Below are positions 17,394 through 28,545 of a DNA stretch of 64,000 bases, piece by piece. The notes under the pieces were generated by a model. It saw nothing but the letters and a program-made list of their open reading frames with translations, made no database searches and had not been told where the DNA came from. Both the position numbers and the translations under genes were made by a program. The stretch's first letter is position 1. Every line of letters begins with the position of its first letter. Source of the stretch: Mycolicibacterium komanii (GTDB taxonomy: Bacteria; Actinomycetota; Actinomycetes; Mycobacteriales; Mycobacteriaceae); NCBI RefSeq assembly GCF_001050035.1, contig NZ_CVTA01000002.1:132660-196659 (forward strand), given 5' to 3'.

Positions 17394-17420
17394 GCCAGCC
17401 TACCCGTCTGTGACCCCGAC

Positions 17421-18053
17421 CTACTGATAGGAGTAGAAGCCCGCCTCGGCGATGCGGCGCCGCTCCTCGGCGGTGACGTCGACGTCCGCCGGCGACAGCA
17501 GGAACACCTTGGTGGCGACCTTGTCGAACGAACCCCTCAGCGCGAACGCCAGGCCCGCGGCGAAGTCGACGAGGCGCTTGGCGTCCGCGTTGTCCATCGA
17601 AACCAGGTCCATGATCACCGGGGTGCCGTCGCGGAACCGCTCACCGATCGTGCGGGCCTCGCTGTAGTCCTTGGGCCGCAGCGTGGTGATCTTCGACAGC
17701 GGGCTGCCCGCCTCGAACAGCTCGGCCATCCTGCGGGGGTCCATGGCGAGCGCGCCGCGCGTGGCGCCGCGCATCGGGGCGAACCGCGGTGCCGGCCGCT
17801 CGAACTCGCGCGGTGCGCGCAGCCGCGGCTCGAACCGGTCCTCGTAGCCGCGGTAACCACCGGGGGCGTCGTCGTAATCGCGGTCGTCGTAGCCACGGCC
17901 CGGGCCGTAACCATCGTCGTCGAAGCGATCGTCTCGACTACGGCGCGAATATCCACGGGAGGCGCCGCGCTCGTCGTCCTCGTAGTACTCGTCGTCGTAG
18001 TCATCCATCGGGGCCATACCGAAGTACGCCTTGACCTTGTGAAGTGTGCTCAT
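17421..18053 (-). CDS. sepF: Cell division protein SepF
   Basis: Cytoplasmic division protein of 210 residues that binds the FtsZ tail and the membrane and is part of the Z-ring in bacteria lacking FtsA, as in mycobacteria. The N-terminus [15 protein letters not shown] is the amphipathic membrane-binding helix. Residues about 15-95 are an acidic, Asp/Tyr/Arg-rich disordered linker. The C-terminal SepF domain begins near residue 115 with [21 protein letters not shown] and includes [23 protein letters not shown]. Length and layout match the actinobacterial family. It lies 13 bases downstream of yggS, so it belongs to the ftsZ-pgeF-yggS-sepF unit. Confidence 0.95.
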   Translation of the reverse strand: MSTLHKVKAYFGMAPMDDYDDEYYEDDERGASRGYSRRSRDDRFDDDGYGPGRGYDDRDYDDAPGGYRGYEDRFEPRLRAPREFERPAPRFAPMRGATRGALAMDPRRMAELFEAGSPLSKITTLRPKDYSEARTIGERFRDGTPVIMDLVSMDNADAKRLVDFAAGLAFALRGSFDKVATKVFLLSPADVDVTAEERRRIAEAGFYSYQ

Positions 18054-18066
18054 CGCTCGACCCTTC

Positions 18067-18870
18067 TCATGCCCTGGACTCTGGTGTCTGTGATGAAGAT
18101 GTGACTGGAGTGACTACTTCTGGTGACGGTAGAGGACGTTGTCCCAATAACGCGGTACCGACACGCACACATGTCGAGCCGTGTTTGACCGCCGCCTCCA
18201 GATCGTTCGACATCCCGGCCGACAGCTCGAGGCGCTGGCGGTAGCCGGCCTGGACCCTTTTGACTTCGGCGTTGACCCGCGCGAACGCGGTGTCCGCGTC
18301 CACGCCGAGCGGAGGGATCGCCATCAGCCCGGTGAACTCGAGCCCCGGGGCCTCGTGCGCGGCGGCGCACAACTCGTCGACGAATTCGGGCTTGTTGATG
18401 TCGACGCCGCCGCGGCTCTCGTCCCCGTCGAGGCTCAGCTGGATGAAGACGTGCAGCGGCTCGGTGCGGCTGCCGTCCTCGAGCGCCACGGACGCCGCTC
18501 GGCTCAACGCGTCGATCAGCTTGCGGCTGTCGACCGAGTGCGCGGCATATGCCCAGCCGGCAATGGAGCGCGCCTTATTGCGCTGAATGCGTCCGACCAT
18601 GTGCCAGCGAATGGGTCCGATATCCGGATTCGACGCGATTTCTGAAACTTTATTCGACGCTTCCTGTTCCCGTGACTCGCCAAAAGCCTCACAACCCAAA
18701 CGGCGCAGAATAATGACATCGTCGGCGGGAAAGAATTTGGTCACCGGAAGTAATTCAATTTCGGCGATATCGCGTCCCGCGGCATCGGCGGCCGCGGCCA
18801 GCCGCGCCCGCACGGCCGTCAGCGCTTCGGTCAGTTCGAGTTCGCGGGACGACGGCACGGCCTCGCTCAC
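18067..18870 (-). CDS. yggS: YggS-family PLP homeostasis protein
   Basis: PLP-binding protein of 267 residues of the YggS/PROSC family, a monomeric alanine racemase-like barrel that keeps free pyridoxal phosphate in balance. The PLP lysine is in [10 protein letters not shown], and [24 protein letters not shown] and HSVDSRKL are the family's conserved blocks; [13 protein letters not shown] near the C-terminus binds the phosphate. The frame stays open to 19281, but that region is antisense-phase sequence under pgeF. GTG at 18870 overlaps the pgeF stop by 4 bases (GTGA) and gives the expected N-terminus. The C-terminus has a short extension past the conserved LGQRPLP. Confidence 0.94.
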   Translation of the reverse strand: MSEAVPSSRELELTEALTAVRARLAAAADAAGRDIAEIELLPVTKFFPADDVIILRRLGCEAFGESREQEASNKVSEIASNPDIGPIRWHMVGRIQRNKARSIAGWAYAAHSVDSRKLIDALSRAASVALEDGSRTEPLHVFIQLSLDGDESRGGVDINKPEFVDELCAAAHEAPGLEFTGLMAIPPLGVDADTAFARVNAEVKRVQAGYRQRLELSAGMSNDLEAAVKHGSTCVRVGTALLGQRPLPSPEVVTPVTSSSQTPESRA

Positions 18871-19574
18871 TCCATCCACACCAGTGAGGCCAGGCGCCCG
18901 GTCGGGGCGTCGCGGCGGTGGCTGAACAGGTTGCGGTCCTCGACCGTGCACCGGGGGTCGACGTCGATGGCGGTGACACCCAAAGTCGTTAGCTGCCTGT
19001 GGATTCCGGCCCGTAAGTCCAGGGCGGGCGTGTTCTTCGCGCTCGTCGTGCGGCTGCCGGGCAGCGCGGCCTCGACCTCCGCGGCCATGGTTTCGGGGAC
19101 CTCGTAGTTGCGCCCGCTCACCGCGGGCCCGAGCAGCGCCGAGATGTCCTCGGGGTGCGCGCCGAGCGACAACATCGCCTCCACCGTGCGGGCGACGACG
19201 CCGTTCTGTGCACCCACGCGTCCGGCGTGCACCGCGGCCACCACCCCGGCGCGCGCGTCGCCCATTAAAACGGGAACGCAATCGGCGGTAACCACGGCCA
19301 AAGCCAATCGCGGTGTGGCGGTGACCAATGCGTCAGTTTTGTCGACGGGTCGGTCGGTGGCCTCGTCGACCACGACGACGTGATCGCTGTGGACCTGATT
19401 CATCCACACGATTCCGTCGTCGCCCAGACCGATGGCGGCGCTGAGCCGTTTGCGGTTGGCGGCCACCGCCGCCGGATCGTCGCCGACGTGATCGCCGAGA
19501 TTGAAGGTGTCGAACGGCGGCGCGGAGACGCCGCCGGCCCGTGTCGTTGTCACGCGCCGTATGCGAACCGTCAC
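18867..19574 (-). CDS. pgeF: Peptidoglycan editing factor PgeF (YfiH, DUF152)
   Basis: Protein of about 235 residues of the YfiH/DUF152 family, formerly called laccase-like, now known as a purine nucleoside phosphorylase-type fold; the E. coli member removes wrong amino acids (L-Ser) from UDP-MurNAc precursors. The zinc-site blocks are present: NQVHSDHV, TADCVPVL, and VHAGRVG where many homologues have HAGWRG. The adjoining ftsZ and mur genes fit a cell-wall quality-control role. The GTG at 19574 (VTVRIRRVTTTRAGG) is chosen because it lies 19 bases after the ftsZ stop. An upstream GTG-type start at 19634 would overlap ftsZ by 41 bases. Confidence 0.9.
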   Translation of the reverse strand: MTVRIRRVTTTRAGGVSAPPFDTFNLGDHVGDDPAAVAANRKRLSAAIGLGDDGIVWMNQVHSDHVVVVDEATDRPVDKTDALVTATPRLALAVVTADCVPVLMGDARAGVVAAVHAGRVGAQNGVVARTVEAMLSLGAHPEDISALLGPAVSGRNYEVPETMAAEVEAALPGSRTTSAKNTPALDLRAGIHRQLTTLGVTAIDVDPRCTVEDRNLFSHRRDAPTGRLASLVWME

Positions 19575-19593
19575 GGTCGCCAGTATTGCCGGA

Positions 19594-20733
19594 TCAGTGG
19601 CGCATGAACGGCGGCACGTCGACGTCGTCGTCATCGTCCCCGCCGATACTGACCGTCGCGCCGTTGGTGTGCACCGGCACGCTCGCCGGATCCGCGGGCT
19701 CGAACAGCGATGTGCTCACCTTGCCGGCCTTGCCCGGGGTGACGCCCTGCCCCTCGGCGGGGCTCACGACCGGTTTGCGTCCGGGACCGGCGGAGTCGAA
19801 GCCCGCCGCGATCACCGTCACCCGCACCTCGTCGCCGAGCGAGTCGTCGATGACCGTGCCGAAGATGATGTTGGCTTCCGGATGCGCGGCGTCCTGCACC
19901 AACGATGCGGCCTCGTTGATCTCGAACAGTCCCAGGTCGCTGCCGCCGGCGACCGAGAGCAGCACACCTTGCGCGCCCTCCATCGAGGCTTCCAGCAGGG
20001 GCGAGTTGATCGCGATCTCGGCGGCCTTGAGGGCGCGGCCGTCGCCGCGCGCCGAACCGATGCCCATCAGCGCCGTGCCCGCCCCGCTCATCACGCCCTT
20101 GACGTCGGCGAAGTCGACGTTGATCAGGCCCGGCGTCGTGATCAGGTCGGTGATGCCCTGCACGCCGTTGAGCAACACCTCGTCGGCGCTGCGGAACGCG
20201 TCCATCAGCGACACCGCGGCGTCGCCCATCTGCAGCAGCCGATCATTGGGGATGACGATCAGGGTGTCGCAGCTCTCGCGCAGTGCCTGAATGCCGTTCT
20301 CCGCCTGGTTGCTTCGCCGCTTGCCCTCGAAGGAGAACGGCCGCGTCACCACGCCGACGGTCAGCGCACCCAGCTTGCGCGCGATCGAGGCCACCACCGG
20401 CGCCCCACCCGTGCCGGTGCCACCACCCTCGCCCGCCGTCACGAACACCATGTCGGCGCCGCGCAGCAGTTCCTCGATGTCGTCCTTGGCGTCCTCGGCG
20501 GCCTTGCGCCCCACCTCGGGGTCGGCGCCGGCGCCGAGCCCACGCGTGGAGTCGCGACCGACGTCGAGCTTGACGTCGGCGTCGCTCATCAACAACGCCT
20601 GCGCGTCGGTGTTGATGGCGATGAACTCCACACCCTTGAGGCCCTGCTCGATCATCCGGTTGACGGCGTTGACGCCGCCGCCACCGATGCCGACCACCTT
20701 GATGACGGCGAGGTAGTTGTGTGGGGGGGTCAT
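19594..20733 (-). CDS. ftsZ: Cell division GTPase FtsZ
   Basis: Tubulin-like GTPase of 379 residues that forms the Z-ring. The nucleotide-binding block [11 protein letters not shown] is near residue 17 and the tubulin signature GGGTGTGG at 103-110; the catalytic T7 loop follows with [11 protein letters not shown]. The last residues [11 protein letters not shown] are the conserved mycobacterial tail that binds SepF and FtsW. An in-frame extension up to 20796 exists, but ATG at 20733 is preferred: it has a strong Shine-Dalgarno (GGAGGAAGGG) a few bases upstream and gives the known N-terminus [19 protein letters not shown] 197-base gap separates it from ftsQ, so it has its own transcription start. 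Confidence 0.98.
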   Translation of the reverse strand: MTPPHNYLAVIKVVGIGGGGVNAVNRMIEQGLKGVEFIAINTDAQALLMSDADVKLDVGRDSTRGLGAGADPEVGRKAAEDAKDDIEELLRGADMVFVTAGEGGGTGTGGAPVVASIARKLGALTVGVVTRPFSFEGKRRSNQAENGIQALRESCDTLIVIPNDRLLQMGDAAVSLMDAFRSADEVLLNGVQGITDLITTPGLINVDFADVKGVMSGAGTALMGIGSARGDGRALKAAEIAINSPLLEASMEGAQGVLLSVAGGSDLGLFEINEAASLVQDAAHPEANIIFGTVIDDSLGDEVRVTVIAAGFDSAGPGRKPVVSPAEGQGVTPGKAGKVSTSLFEPADPASVPVHTNGATVSIGGDDDDDVDVPPFMRH

Positions 20734-20803
20734 TGCGATCCCTTCCTCCCAGGTTGTCCGACGACACGCCGAGTCTTGGCAAACCCTAAACCTCAACCAG
20801 AGG

Positions 20804-20833
20804 GTTATAGTTATGTCAAGTTGTTCCGCGCAA
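20804..20833 (-). promoter_or_regulatory. Candidate ftsZ promoter
   Basis: On the minus strand TTGCGC (20828-20833) lies 18 bases before TATAAC (20804-20809), about 70 bases ahead of the ftsZ ATG. A TTGACA (20815-20820) sits inside the spacer without a matching -10. An inverted pair AACCCT/AGGGTT (20782-20787, 20801-20806) overlaps the -10. The rest of the 20734-20930 gap was not assigned. Confidence 0.4.
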
Positions 20834-20930
20834 CCAGAACGGTAGGGCGAGGTCCCGACCTAGCGATGCAGGCGCGCCGACACGCGCGACAAATTTTTCG
20901 TGCAACGTCCAGGGCGAAACGAGTGGCAGG

Positions 20931-21875
20931 TCACTTCACGGTCGGCAGGTCGGGGCTGGACACGTCGTAGGTCTTACCCGGCTGGGTGAGCAGGGCCCCG
21001 AGCTTGAGCGCCTTCTCCTCGGTCCGGTCGGTGGTCCCCCACACCACCTGTCGACCGTCGGAGAGCTGCAGGGTGATCGCCGCGACCGAGGGCGCCGCGA
21101 TGCGCGCGACCTGCTCGGCGACCTCCGGGCGCAACGACGTCATCACCTGCAGCGCCGCCTTGGTCGGCTCGTCGTTGGGGCCGGGATTGTCGGTGTCGAT
21201 GTACGGCACACCCGGCGGCGGCACCCCGACGGCGAAGTCGACGCCGTCACGGTCGAACAGATGCGGTCCGTCGGGATAGTCCTTGACCACCACCGGCACC
21301 CGCTCGACGACGGTGATCCGCAGTGTCGACGGATACTGACGCTGGACGCGCGCGCTGGCGATCCGCCGGATCGCGGCCACCCGTTCGGCGACGCCGTCGG
21401 TGTTCACCTGCAACAGCGGCGTTCCCGGCGCGACGGCGGCGGCCGCGACGATCTCCTCCTGCGTCACCGCGCCCACCCCGGTGACGACGGTGTTGCGCAC
21501 CGCCATCACCGGCGTGAAGTACAGCAGTAGCCCGAGCCCGACGACGATGACGCTGATCAGGGCCGACCACATCAGCACCTTGAGGCCGCGCACCGTTCCG
21601 CGCCGCAGTTTTCTGCCGTCTCCCGCGGGCTTGCCCATCACCCGCCGCTTGGCTTCCCTGCGCGCCTGCTCGATCGCCATGGCACGGGCCTGGGCGGCGC
21701 GACGCTCCTCGCGCTCCCTGCGCGCCCGGCGTCGCGGCCCCTCGAAATCCGGTGCGGCAGTGGGTATCTCGGCGTCCTGCGGCGTCTCCTCGGCCTGCGG
21801 TGTCTCCTCGGTCGGCGGAGGCTGCTCCCCCGGCTCGGGCTCCTCGGCCGGGTTGGGGTCGATCGGACCGGTCAT
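20931..21875 (-). CDS. ftsQ: Cell division protein FtsQ
   Basis: Bitopic membrane protein of 314 residues linking early and late divisome parts. Residues 1-95 are a cytoplasmic Pro/Glu-rich then Arg-rich region. One membrane helix follows ([21 protein letters not shown]). Then come the POTRA domain ([18 protein letters not shown]) and the FtsQ beta domain with [17 protein letters not shown] and YIDTDNPG. The order and length match actinobacterial FtsQ. Its ATG overlaps the murC stop by 4 bases, so its translation is probably coupled to murC. It is the last gene of the tightly overlapping part of the cluster. Confidence 0.95.
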   Translation of the reverse strand: MTGPIDPNPAEEPEPGEQPPPTEETPQAEETPQDAEIPTAAPDFEGPRRRARREREERRAAQARAMAIEQARREAKRRVMGKPAGDGRKLRRGTVRGLKVLMWSALISVIVVGLGLLLYFTPVMAVRNTVVTGVGAVTQEEIVAAAAVAPGTPLLQVNTDGVAERVAAIRRIASARVQRQYPSTLRITVVERVPVVVKDYPDGPHLFDRDGVDFAVGVPPPGVPYIDTDNPGPNDEPTKAALQVMTSLRPEVAEQVARIAAPSVAAITLQLSDGRQVVWGTTDRTEEKALKLGALLTQPGKTYDVSSPDLPTVK

Positions 21876-23317
21876 CGTGACCCCGGTGTGCTCCGGTTGG
21901 CCTTGATACGCAACGCGGTGAGGATCTCCGGGCCGAGCATCGTGACATCACCCGCACCCATCGTCACCACGACGTCACCCGGCGCGGCGGCGTCGGCCAC
22001 CCGCGCCGCCACCGCGGAGAAGTCGGGCACATACGTTCCGGGCACGCCGATGTGCTCGACGATGCTGGCGCCGCTGACGCCCGCGATCGGCTGTTCCCGG
22101 GCGGCGTAGACATCGAGCACGAACACCTCGTCGGCGCCGTCGAGAGCCTGGCCGAACTCGCGAGCGAATGTCTGTGTGCGCGAATACAAGTGGGGTTGAA
22201 AGACCACGATCGACCGGCCGCCGGCCTGTTCGGTGACGGTGCGCAGCGCGCTCAGCGTGGCCCGCACCTCGGTCGGATGGTGCGCGTAGTCGTCGAAGAC
22301 CCGCACGCCGTTGGCCTCGCCGACCAGCTCGAAGCGACGGCGCACGCCCTCGAAGCCCGCCAGCCCGTCGAGCACGGCGTCGACCGGCGCACCCGCCTCG
22401 ATCGCGGCCAGCACGGCCCCGATCGCGTTGAGCGCCATGTGTCGCCCGGGTACCGCCAGGCGCATCACCCGTGGGTGCCGCTCGTCGGCGAATTGGATGT
22501 GCGCCACCGCGCCGGTGTCGTGCTGCTCCCAGCTCAACAGGGTGCCCTGCAGCGGGAGGCTCGGGTCGCTGCCGTAGCGCAGGACGCGGATACCCAGCTC
22601 GGCGGTGCGCTCGGCGAGTGCCGCGGCGCCGGGGTCGTCCGTGCAGACCACCAGCGCGCCACCGGGTTTGAGCCGTTCGACGAAATCGTCGAACACCGCG
22701 CCGTAGGCCTCGGCGCTGCCGAAGAAGTCGAGATGGTCGGCCTCGATGTTCGTCACCACCGCGACGTCGGGGTGGTACTCCAGCAGCGAGCCGTCGCTCT
22801 CGTCGGCCTCGGCCACGAAGCAGTCGCCGCTGCCGTTGTGCGCGTTGGTGCCCGCCTCCCCGAGATCGCCGCCCACCGCGAACGACGGGTCGAAACCGCT
22901 GTGCTGCAACGCCACGATCAACATCGAGGTGGTCGTGGTCTTGCCGTGCGTGCCGGTCACCATCAGCGTGGTGTGGCCGGCCATCAGCTTGGCCAGGACC
23001 ACCGGCCGCAGGATCACCGGGATACCGCGACGACGCGCCTCCACCAATTCGGGGTTCGTCTTGGGGATGGCGGCGTGGGTGGTGACGACCGCGGTCGGCC
23101 CGCCAGGCAGCAGATCCAGCGACGAGGCGTCGTGGCCGATCCGGATGGCGGCGCCGCGGGCCCGCAACGCGGCCACTGCCCGCGACTCCTTGGCATCCGA
23201 ACCCGATACCAGCCCGCCACGGTCCAGCAGGATGCGCGCGATGCCCGACATGCCGGCACCGCCGATGCCGACCATGTGCACCCGCTGCAACTCTTCCGGT
23301 AACGACTTCGGTTTCAC
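21872..23317 (-). CDS. murC: UDP-N-acetylmuramate--L-alanine ligase MurC
   Basis: Cytoplasmic Mur ligase of 481 residues that adds L-Ala to UDP-MurNAc using ATP, the first amino-acid step of peptidoglycan precursor synthesis. The UDP-binding motif [16 protein letters not shown] is at residues 13-28. The ATP loop reads [25 protein letters not shown] is the second conserved ligase block, and [10 protein letters not shown] lies in the C-terminal domain. Full length for the family. GTG at 23317 overlaps the murG stop by 4 bases. It is followed with a 4-base overlap by ftsQ. Confidence 0.97.
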   Translation of the reverse strand: MKPKSLPEELQRVHMVGIGGAGMSGIARILLDRGGLVSGSDAKESRAVAALRARGAAIRIGHDASSLDLLPGGPTAVVTTHAAIPKTNPELVEARRRGIPVILRPVVLAKLMAGHTTLMVTGTHGKTTTTSMLIVALQHSGFDPSFAVGGDLGEAGTNAHNGSGDCFVAEADESDGSLLEYHPDVAVVTNIEADHLDFFGSAEAYGAVFDDFVERLKPGGALVVCTDDPGAAALAERTAELGIRVLRYGSDPSLPLQGTLLSWEQHDTGAVAHIQFADERHPRVMRLAVPGRHMALNAIGAVLAAIEAGAPVDAVLDGLAGFEGVRRRFELVGEANGVRVFDDYAHHPTEVRATLSALRTVTEQAGGRSIVVFQPHLYSRTQTFAREFGQALDGADEVFVLDVYAAREQPIAGVSGASIVEHIGVPGTYVPDFSAVAARVADAAAPGDVVVTMGAGDVTMLGPEILTALRIKANRSTPGSR

Positions 23318-24480
23318 CGCAGGCTCTTTCGGCTCTCGGTGCGCGCGACTTCCAACGCGATCTCGGCGACCCGTCTGGCCGCGTCGCGGTGCCCGGCCAG
23401 CGCGGCGGCCGCCGTCATGGTCTGCAACCGGCCGGTGTCGGTGAGCAGGTCGACGACGGTTTCGGCGACGAAGGCCGGCGACAGGTCGGCGTCGTCGACC
23501 ATCAGCGCGCCCCCGGCGTTGACCACCGGCAGCGCGTTGAGTCGTTGTTCGCCGTTGCCGATCGGCAGCGGGACGTACACCGCGGGCAACCCGACCGCGG
23601 TCAGTTCGGCGACCGTCATCGCCCCGGAACGGCAGATCGCCACGTCGGCGGCGGCGTAGGCGAGGTCCATCCGGTTCAGGTACGGGACGGGCACATACGG
23701 CGGGTCGCCGTCGGCCGGCTCGCGCAGCTCGAGGGTGTTCTTCGGACCGTGTGCGTGCAGCACCGAGATACCGGCCGCGGCAAGATCTTTGGCGGCCCCC
23801 GACACCGCGCGGTTCAGCGACTGCGCGCCCTGCGAACCGCCGAACACCAAGAGCACGCGGGCGTCGGGCGCGAACCCGAAGTGGGCACGGGCCTCGTCGC
23901 GCAGGGCCATGCGGTCCAGCGAGGTGATCGCCGCGCGCACCGGCACGCCGACCACCTCGGCCGGCCTGCCGAGTCCTGGGTCGGCGACGGCGGAGAGCAC
24001 GCGGCGCGCCGAGCGGGCGCCGACCCGGTTGGCCCAGCCCGCGCTCGCGTTCGCCTCGTGCACCACCACCGGCACCCGCCGGCTGCGGTGCACACTGCGC
24101 GCGGCCAGGTAGGCGGGCAGCGCGACGTAGCCGCCGAAGCCGATCACCACGTCGGCCCCGACCTCGTCGAGCACCGCCCGGGTCTGCCGCACCGCCCGCC
24201 GCACCCGCAGGGGCAGGCGCAGCAGGTCGCCGGAGAGTTTTCTCGGCAGCGGTACCGGCGTGATCAGCTCGAGGTGGTATCCGCGTTCGGGCACCAGCCG
24301 GGTCTCCAGCCCGCGCTCGGTGCCGAGCGCGGTGATCCGCACGTCAGGAACCAGTTCGGCCAGCGCGTCGGCCACCGCCATCGCCGGTTCGACGTGTCCC
24401 GCGGTGCCGCCGCCCGCGAGGACCACGGAGACTCCCCGGTCGTCCCCCGGACGCCGAGGGACGGAACCCGTGTCGTTCAC
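23314..24480 (-). CDS. murG: MurG, lipid II-forming GlcNAc transferase
   Basis: Peripheral membrane glycosyltransferase (GT28) of 388 residues that adds GlcNAc to lipid I to give lipid II. The N-terminal G-loop reads [17 protein letters not shown] (residues about 23-39). The second loop is [16 protein letters not shown], and the UDP-GlcNAc site contains [11 protein letters not shown] and [24 protein letters not shown]. The first 15 residues form a variable extension. GTG at 24480 overlaps the ftsW stop by 4 bases (GTGA). Confidence 0.97.
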   Translation of the reverse strand: MNDTGSVPRRPGDDRGVSVVLAGGGTAGHVEPAMAVADALAELVPDVRITALGTERGLETRLVPERGYHLELITPVPLPRKLSGDLLRLPLRVRRAVRQTRAVLDEVGADVVIGFGGYVALPAYLAARSVHRSRRVPVVVHEANASAGWANRVGARSARRVLSAVADPGLGRPAEVVGVPVRAAITSLDRMALRDEARAHFGFAPDARVLLVFGGSQGAQSLNRAVSGAAKDLAAAGISVLHAHGPKNTLELREPADGDPPYVPVPYLNRMDLAYAAADVAICRSGAMTVAELTAVGLPAVYVPLPIGNGEQRLNALPVVNAGGALMVDDADLSPAFVAETVVDLLTDTGRLQTMTAAAALAGHRDAARRVAEIALEVARTESRKSLR

Positions 24481-25991
24481 CCGTAACGCTGACCTTCCAG
24501 TGCACGCCGGCGGCTTTGCTCCGCACGGCCGCCTCCATGATGCCTTGCCGCCCGGGCGGGCTTACCGGCCGTCTGGCGTTTGCGTGCGGGCTTGGGCGCC
24601 TGTTTCGCCGCCGGCTTGGGGGCCCGGGTGCGCTTGGCCTTGTCGGGTTTGCCCGAGCGGTCCGCGCCGCGCTTGCCGAGCCGCTCGCGCACGGCCTCGA
24701 TGCGCGGCGGCACATACGGCGCCGGCAGCGGCAGCCGCAGCAGGCTGTTGACCCTGTCCTCGCGCCCGGCCCGCAGCGCGGCGACCGCCTCCGGTTCGTG
24801 CCGCGCCGCGCTCGCCATGATGCCGATCATCAGAAGCGTTGTCGCCGTTGAGGTTCCACCGGCGGAGATGAGCGGCAGCTGCAGCCCGGTCACGGGCAGC
24901 AGGCCGACCACGTAGCCGACGTTGATGAACACCTGGCCCATGATCCACAGCGTCGCGGTGGCGGTGAGCAGGCGCAGGAACGGATCGGCCGAACGCCGGG
25001 CGATCCGCATGCCGGTGTAGGCGAACAAACCGAACAGGCACAGTAGACCGCCTGCGCCGATGAAGCCGAGTTCCTCGCCGATGATCGCGAAGATGAAATC
25101 GTTGTGCGCGTTGGGCAGGTAGTTCCACTTGGCGGCGCCCTGGCCGAGACCGTCGCCGAACACGCCGCCGTTGGCCAGCGCGAACCGGGCCTGACGGGCC
25201 TGATAGCCCGACCCCTGCGCATCGGCGCCCGGGTTCAGCCACGACTGCACGCGCGCGGACCGGTAACCCTCGGCCATCGCCAGCACCGCGGCCGACACCA
25301 CGACCATGAACAGCGAGGACACGAACACCCGCAGCGGCAGGCCCGCGTACCACAGCAGGCCCAGCAGGATGATGCCCAGCGATACGGTCTGCCCCAGGTC
25401 GGGCTGGGCGACGATGAGCGCCAGGGCGACGAACGCCGCGGGCACCAGCGGGATCAGCATCTCGCGCAGCGTGGCCTGCTCCATGCGGCGCGCGGCCAGC
25501 AGATGCGCGCCCCAGATGGCGAAGGCGATCTTGGCCAGCTCGGAGGGCTGCATCGAGAACCCGGCGACTACGAACCAGCCGCGGGACCCGTTGGACACGG
25601 TGCCGATTCCCGGGATCAGCACCAGGATCAGCAGCACGATGGTCAATGCGAAGCTGGAGAACGCCATGCGCCGCATCAGCTGCACCGGGGTCCGCATCGC
25701 GATGTAGAACCCGAACAGGCCGATGACCGTCCACAGCACCTGCTTGCCGAACACGGCCCACGGGGAGCCGTCCTGGTCGTAGGAGTACACCCCCGACGCC
25801 GACAGCACCATCGTCAGGCCCAGCGTCGTCAGGAGCGCCGCCACCGCGATGATCAGGTGGAACGACGTCATCGGGCGCCCCAGCCACGCCCCGACCCGGG
25901 TGCGAGGCCCGGCGGTCGCGGGTACCGGTTCGGCCGGTTTGTCTTCGGCGCCCGTTCTGCGAAGCCGCAGCCGGGTCAGGATGGTCGTCAT
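24477..25991 (-). CDS. ftsW: SEDS peptidoglycan polymerase FtsW
   Basis: Polytopic SEDS-family protein of 504 residues, the septal glycan polymerase working with the transpeptidase PbpB. About ten membrane helices are visible between residues 45 and 410. The SEDS signature [22 protein letters not shown] contains the essential region of the large periplasmic loop, and PLISAGGTS is the second conserved block. The C-terminus from about 425 is a long Lys/Arg/Ala/Pro-rich cytoplasmic tail, which in mycobacteria contacts the FtsZ tail. The ATG lies 6 bases after the murD stop. Confidence 0.97.
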   Translation of the reverse strand: MTTILTRLRLRRTGAEDKPAEPVPATAGPRTRVGAWLGRPMTSFHLIIAVAALLTTLGLTMVLSASGVYSYDQDGSPWAVFGKQVLWTVIGLFGFYIAMRTPVQLMRRMAFSSFALTIVLLILVLIPGIGTVSNGSRGWFVVAGFSMQPSELAKIAFAIWGAHLLAARRMEQATLREMLIPLVPAAFVALALIVAQPDLGQTVSLGIILLGLLWYAGLPLRVFVSSLFMVVVSAAVLAMAEGYRSARVQSWLNPGADAQGSGYQARQARFALANGGVFGDGLGQGAAKWNYLPNAHNDFIFAIIGEELGFIGAGGLLCLFGLFAYTGMRIARRSADPFLRLLTATATLWIMGQVFINVGYVVGLLPVTGLQLPLISAGGTSTATTLLMIGIMASAARHEPEAVAALRAGREDRVNSLLRLPLPAPYVPPRIEAVRERLGKRGADRSGKPDKAKRTRAPKPAAKQAPKPARKRQTAGKPARAARHHGGGRAEQSRRRALEGQRYG

Positions 25992-25997
25992 CGGCGG

Positions 25998-27464
25998 CTA
26001 CCGGGTCAGGGCGCGCACGGCGTCGGCGAACGCGTCGCCGCGGTGGCTGTAGCCGCTGAACTGGTCGAAGGAGGCGCCCGCCGGTGCCAGCAACACCGTG
26101 TCACCTGACCGGGCGAGGTCGTGGGCGGCACCGACCACTGCGGCCATGATCGCGTCGCCGGAGGGCTGGCCTTCGAGTCTGATCACAGTAGTAACAGCAC
26201 TAACATCCGACTCATTTGTCCCTTGCACCCCAAAATCCTCCCCCGTCACAACCTCGATGACGGGGACATCCGGGGCGTGTCGCGCCAACGCCTCGGCGAT
26301 CAGTGCGCGGTCCCGACCGATCAACACGGCTCCGACCAGCCGATTCGCGACCGATGCGAGGAGCACGTCGACCGATGCGCCCTTGAGCAGGCCGCCGGCC
26401 ACCCACACCACGCGCGGAAAGGCGGCGATCGACGCCTGGGCGGCATGCGGGTTGGTCGCCTTCGAGTCGTCGACGTAGGTGACCCCGTCGACGGTGCTGA
26501 TCAGCTCGGCGCGGTGCCTGCCCACCCGAAAGCCGGCCAGCGCGTCGGCGATCGCGGCGGGTGCCACCTCGACCGCTCGGGCCAGCGCCGCGGCGGCCAA
26601 CGCGTCGAGCACGCCGACCGGACCGGCCACCGGAATCGACGCGGCGTCGGCCAGCGCCCATCCGCCCTCGGGCGGATCGCCGAACGCGTTGTCGACGAGC
26701 GTGCCACCGGCCACGCCCAGTTCGCCCGGCCCGGGCTCCCCCAGCCGGAACCCGACACGCGTCGGCGCGGCGGCGGTCTCCAGCAGGCCCGCCGCCACCG
26801 GGTCGTCGAGCCCGGCGACCGCGACGCGTCCGTTCAGCACGCGAGCCTTGGCGTGGGCGTAGGCGGCCATGGAGCCGTGCCAGTCGAGGTGGTCCTCGGC
26901 GACGTTGAGCACCACGCCCGCGTCCGGACGCAGCGACGGTGCCCAGTGCAACTGGAAGCTGGACAGTTCGACGGCCAGCAGGTCGGACGGCTCGGCGAGT
27001 ACGTCGAGCACGGGGTTGCCGATGTTGCCGCACAGCACCGCGCGACGTCCCGCGGCGACGAGCATGGCGTGCAGCATTGACGTGGTCGTGGTCTTGCCGT
27101 TGGTCCCGGTGACGACCAGCCAGCGCCGCGGCGGCCCGAACCAGCCCGCCTGGTCCAGCCGCCAGGCCAGTTCCACATCACCCCAGATCGGGACGCCCGC
27201 GGCGGCCGCCGCGGCCAGCACCGGCGTGGTCGGGGCGAACCCCGGGCTGGTGACGACGAGCGCGTAGTCGCCGATGGTGGCCTCGGCCTCGGCGGTGGTG
27301 ACGACCTTCGCGGGCGTGATCAGCCGTTGCAGCGCCAGCGGGTCGTCATCGCAGATCGTCAGCCGCACGCCGGTGGGCTCCAGCACGGCGCTGACCGAGC
27401 GGCCGGTCAGGCCCGCGCCGGTCACCAGCACCCGCGCCCCGGGTAGCAGCGGCTCGACGGTCAT
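25998..27464 (-). CDS. murD: UDP-N-acetylmuramoyl-L-alanine--D-glutamate ligase MurD
   Basis: Mur ligase of 488 residues adding D-Glu to UDP-MurNAc-L-Ala. Blocks seen: [17 protein letters not shown] (UDP site), [16 protein letters not shown] (ATP loop), [22 protein letters not shown], and [12 protein letters not shown] with the carboxylated-Lys region typical of MurD. The ATG at 27464 starts one base after the mraY stop and is preferred; a GTG at 27473 would add three residues and overlap mraY. A region around residues 400-425 is lower in GC than the rest and poorly conserved, as it is in other mycobacterial MurD proteins. Confidence 0.96.
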   Translation of the reverse strand: MTVEPLLPGARVLVTGAGLTGRSVSAVLEPTGVRLTICDDDPLALQRLITPAKVVTTAEAEATIGDYALVVTSPGFAPTTPVLAAAAAAGVPIWGDVELAWRLDQAGWFGPPRRWLVVTGTNGKTTTTSMLHAMLVAAGRRAVLCGNIGNPVLDVLAEPSDLLAVELSSFQLHWAPSLRPDAGVVLNVAEDHLDWHGSMAAYAHAKARVLNGRVAVAGLDDPVAAGLLETAAAPTRVGFRLGEPGPGELGVAGGTLVDNAFGDPPEGGWALADAASIPVAGPVGVLDALAAAALARAVEVAPAAIADALAGFRVGRHRAELISTVDGVTYVDDSKATNPHAAQASIAAFPRVVWVAGGLLKGASVDVLLASVANRLVGAVLIGRDRALIAEALARHAPDVPVIEVVTGEDFGVQGTNESDVSAVTTVIRLEGQPSGDAIMAAVVGAAHDLARSGDTVLLAPAGASFDQFSGYSHRGDAFADAVRALTR

Positions 27465-27465
27465 G

Positions 27466-28545
27466 TCAGGCACCGACGGTGGTCAGCCACTCGCTGTAGA
27501 ACAACGCGACGCCGAGGCCGCACGCGATCGCGGTGAGCAACCAGAACCGGATGATCACCGTTGTCTCGGCCCACCCCACCAGCTCGAAGTGGTGGTGGAA
27601 CGGCGCCATCCGGAACACCCTGCGGCCGGTGGTCCGGAACGCGAGGATCTGCACGACGACCGAGACCACCTCGGCGACGAACAGGGCGCCGAGCACGACG
27701 GCCAGCATCTCGGTGCGGCTGGCCACCGAGAGCCCGGCGATGATGCCGCCGAGGGCCAGGGAGCCGGTATCGCCCATGAAGATCTTGGCCGGCGCGGCGT
27801 TCCACCACAGGAAGCCGATGCAGGCGCCCGCGGTGGCCGCGGCGATGATCGCGAGATCGAGTGGGTCGCGCACGTTGTAGCAGCCCAGGCCCGGGCTGGT
27901 GGCGCAGGCGTTGCGGAACTGCCAGAACGTGATCAGCACGTAGGCCGCGCACACCATCGCCATCGCGCCGGCGGCCAGGCCGTCCAGCCCGTCGGTGAAG
28001 TTCACCGCGTTCGACCAGGCGCTGACGACCACGATGCAGAACAGCACGAACAGCACGGGCGGCAGTGTGACCGTGGCGATCTCGCGCACATAGGACAGTT
28101 CGGCGCTGCCGGGCGTCAACCCGTCGGCATTGCGGAACTGCAGGGCGAGCACGCCGAAGATCACCGCGGCGGCCAGGATGCCGACGGTCTTGGCGGTCTT
28201 GTTCAACCCGAGGTTGCGCGAGCGCCGGATCTTGATCAGGTCGTCGACGAACCCGACGATGCCGAGGGCGCTGGCCAGGAACAGCACCAGCAGGCCGGAC
28301 GCCGACGGTCCCCGGCCGTCGATCACCACGCCGACGAGGTGGGTGCCCAGGTAGCTGGCCCAGATGCCGGCGACGATCGCCACCCCGCCCATCGACGGCG
28401 TGCCGCGTTTCTTGGCGTGGGTGGGCGGCCCGTCCTCGCGGATCTCGTGGCCGAAGCCCTGCCGGGTGAACAGCCGGATCAGCACCGGAGTGAGCAGGAT
28501 CGAGACCGTCAGCGCGATGCCGACGGCGATGAGGATCTGCCTCAT
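27466..28545 (-). CDS. mraY: Phospho-MurNAc-pentapeptide translocase MraY
   Basis: Integral membrane enzyme of 359 residues that moves phospho-MurNAc-pentapeptide onto decaprenyl phosphate to make lipid I. Ten membrane helices are expected and visible. Catalytic aspartates are in VDDLIK and [12 protein letters not shown], the Mg-site histidines in [11 protein letters not shown], and [12 protein letters not shown] is also conserved. [10 protein letters not shown] near residue 47 is the family's first cytoplasmic loop. Its ATG overlaps the murF stop by 4 bases. Confidence 0.98.
   Translation of the reverse strand: MRQILIAVGIALTVSILLTPVLIRLFTRQGFGHEIREDGPPTHAKKRGTPSMGGVAIVAGIWASYLGTHLVGVVIDGRGPSASGLLVLFLASALGIVGFVDDLIKIRRSRNLGLNKTAKTVGILAAAVIFGVLALQFRNADGLTPGSAELSYVREIATVTLPPVLFVLFCIVVVSAWSNAVNFTDGLDGLAAGAMAMVCAAYVLITFWQFRNACATSPGLGCYNVRDPLDLAIIAAATAGACIGFLWWNAAPAKIFMGDTGSLALGGIIAGLSVASRTEMLAVVLGALFVAEVVSVVVQILAFRTTGRRVFRMAPFHHHFELVGWAETTVIIRFWLLTAIACGLGVALFYSEWLTTVGA

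Noticed and set aside
22052..23302. 416-codon plus-strand frame opposite murC
   Set aside because: Antisense shadow of murC without any domain-like pattern.
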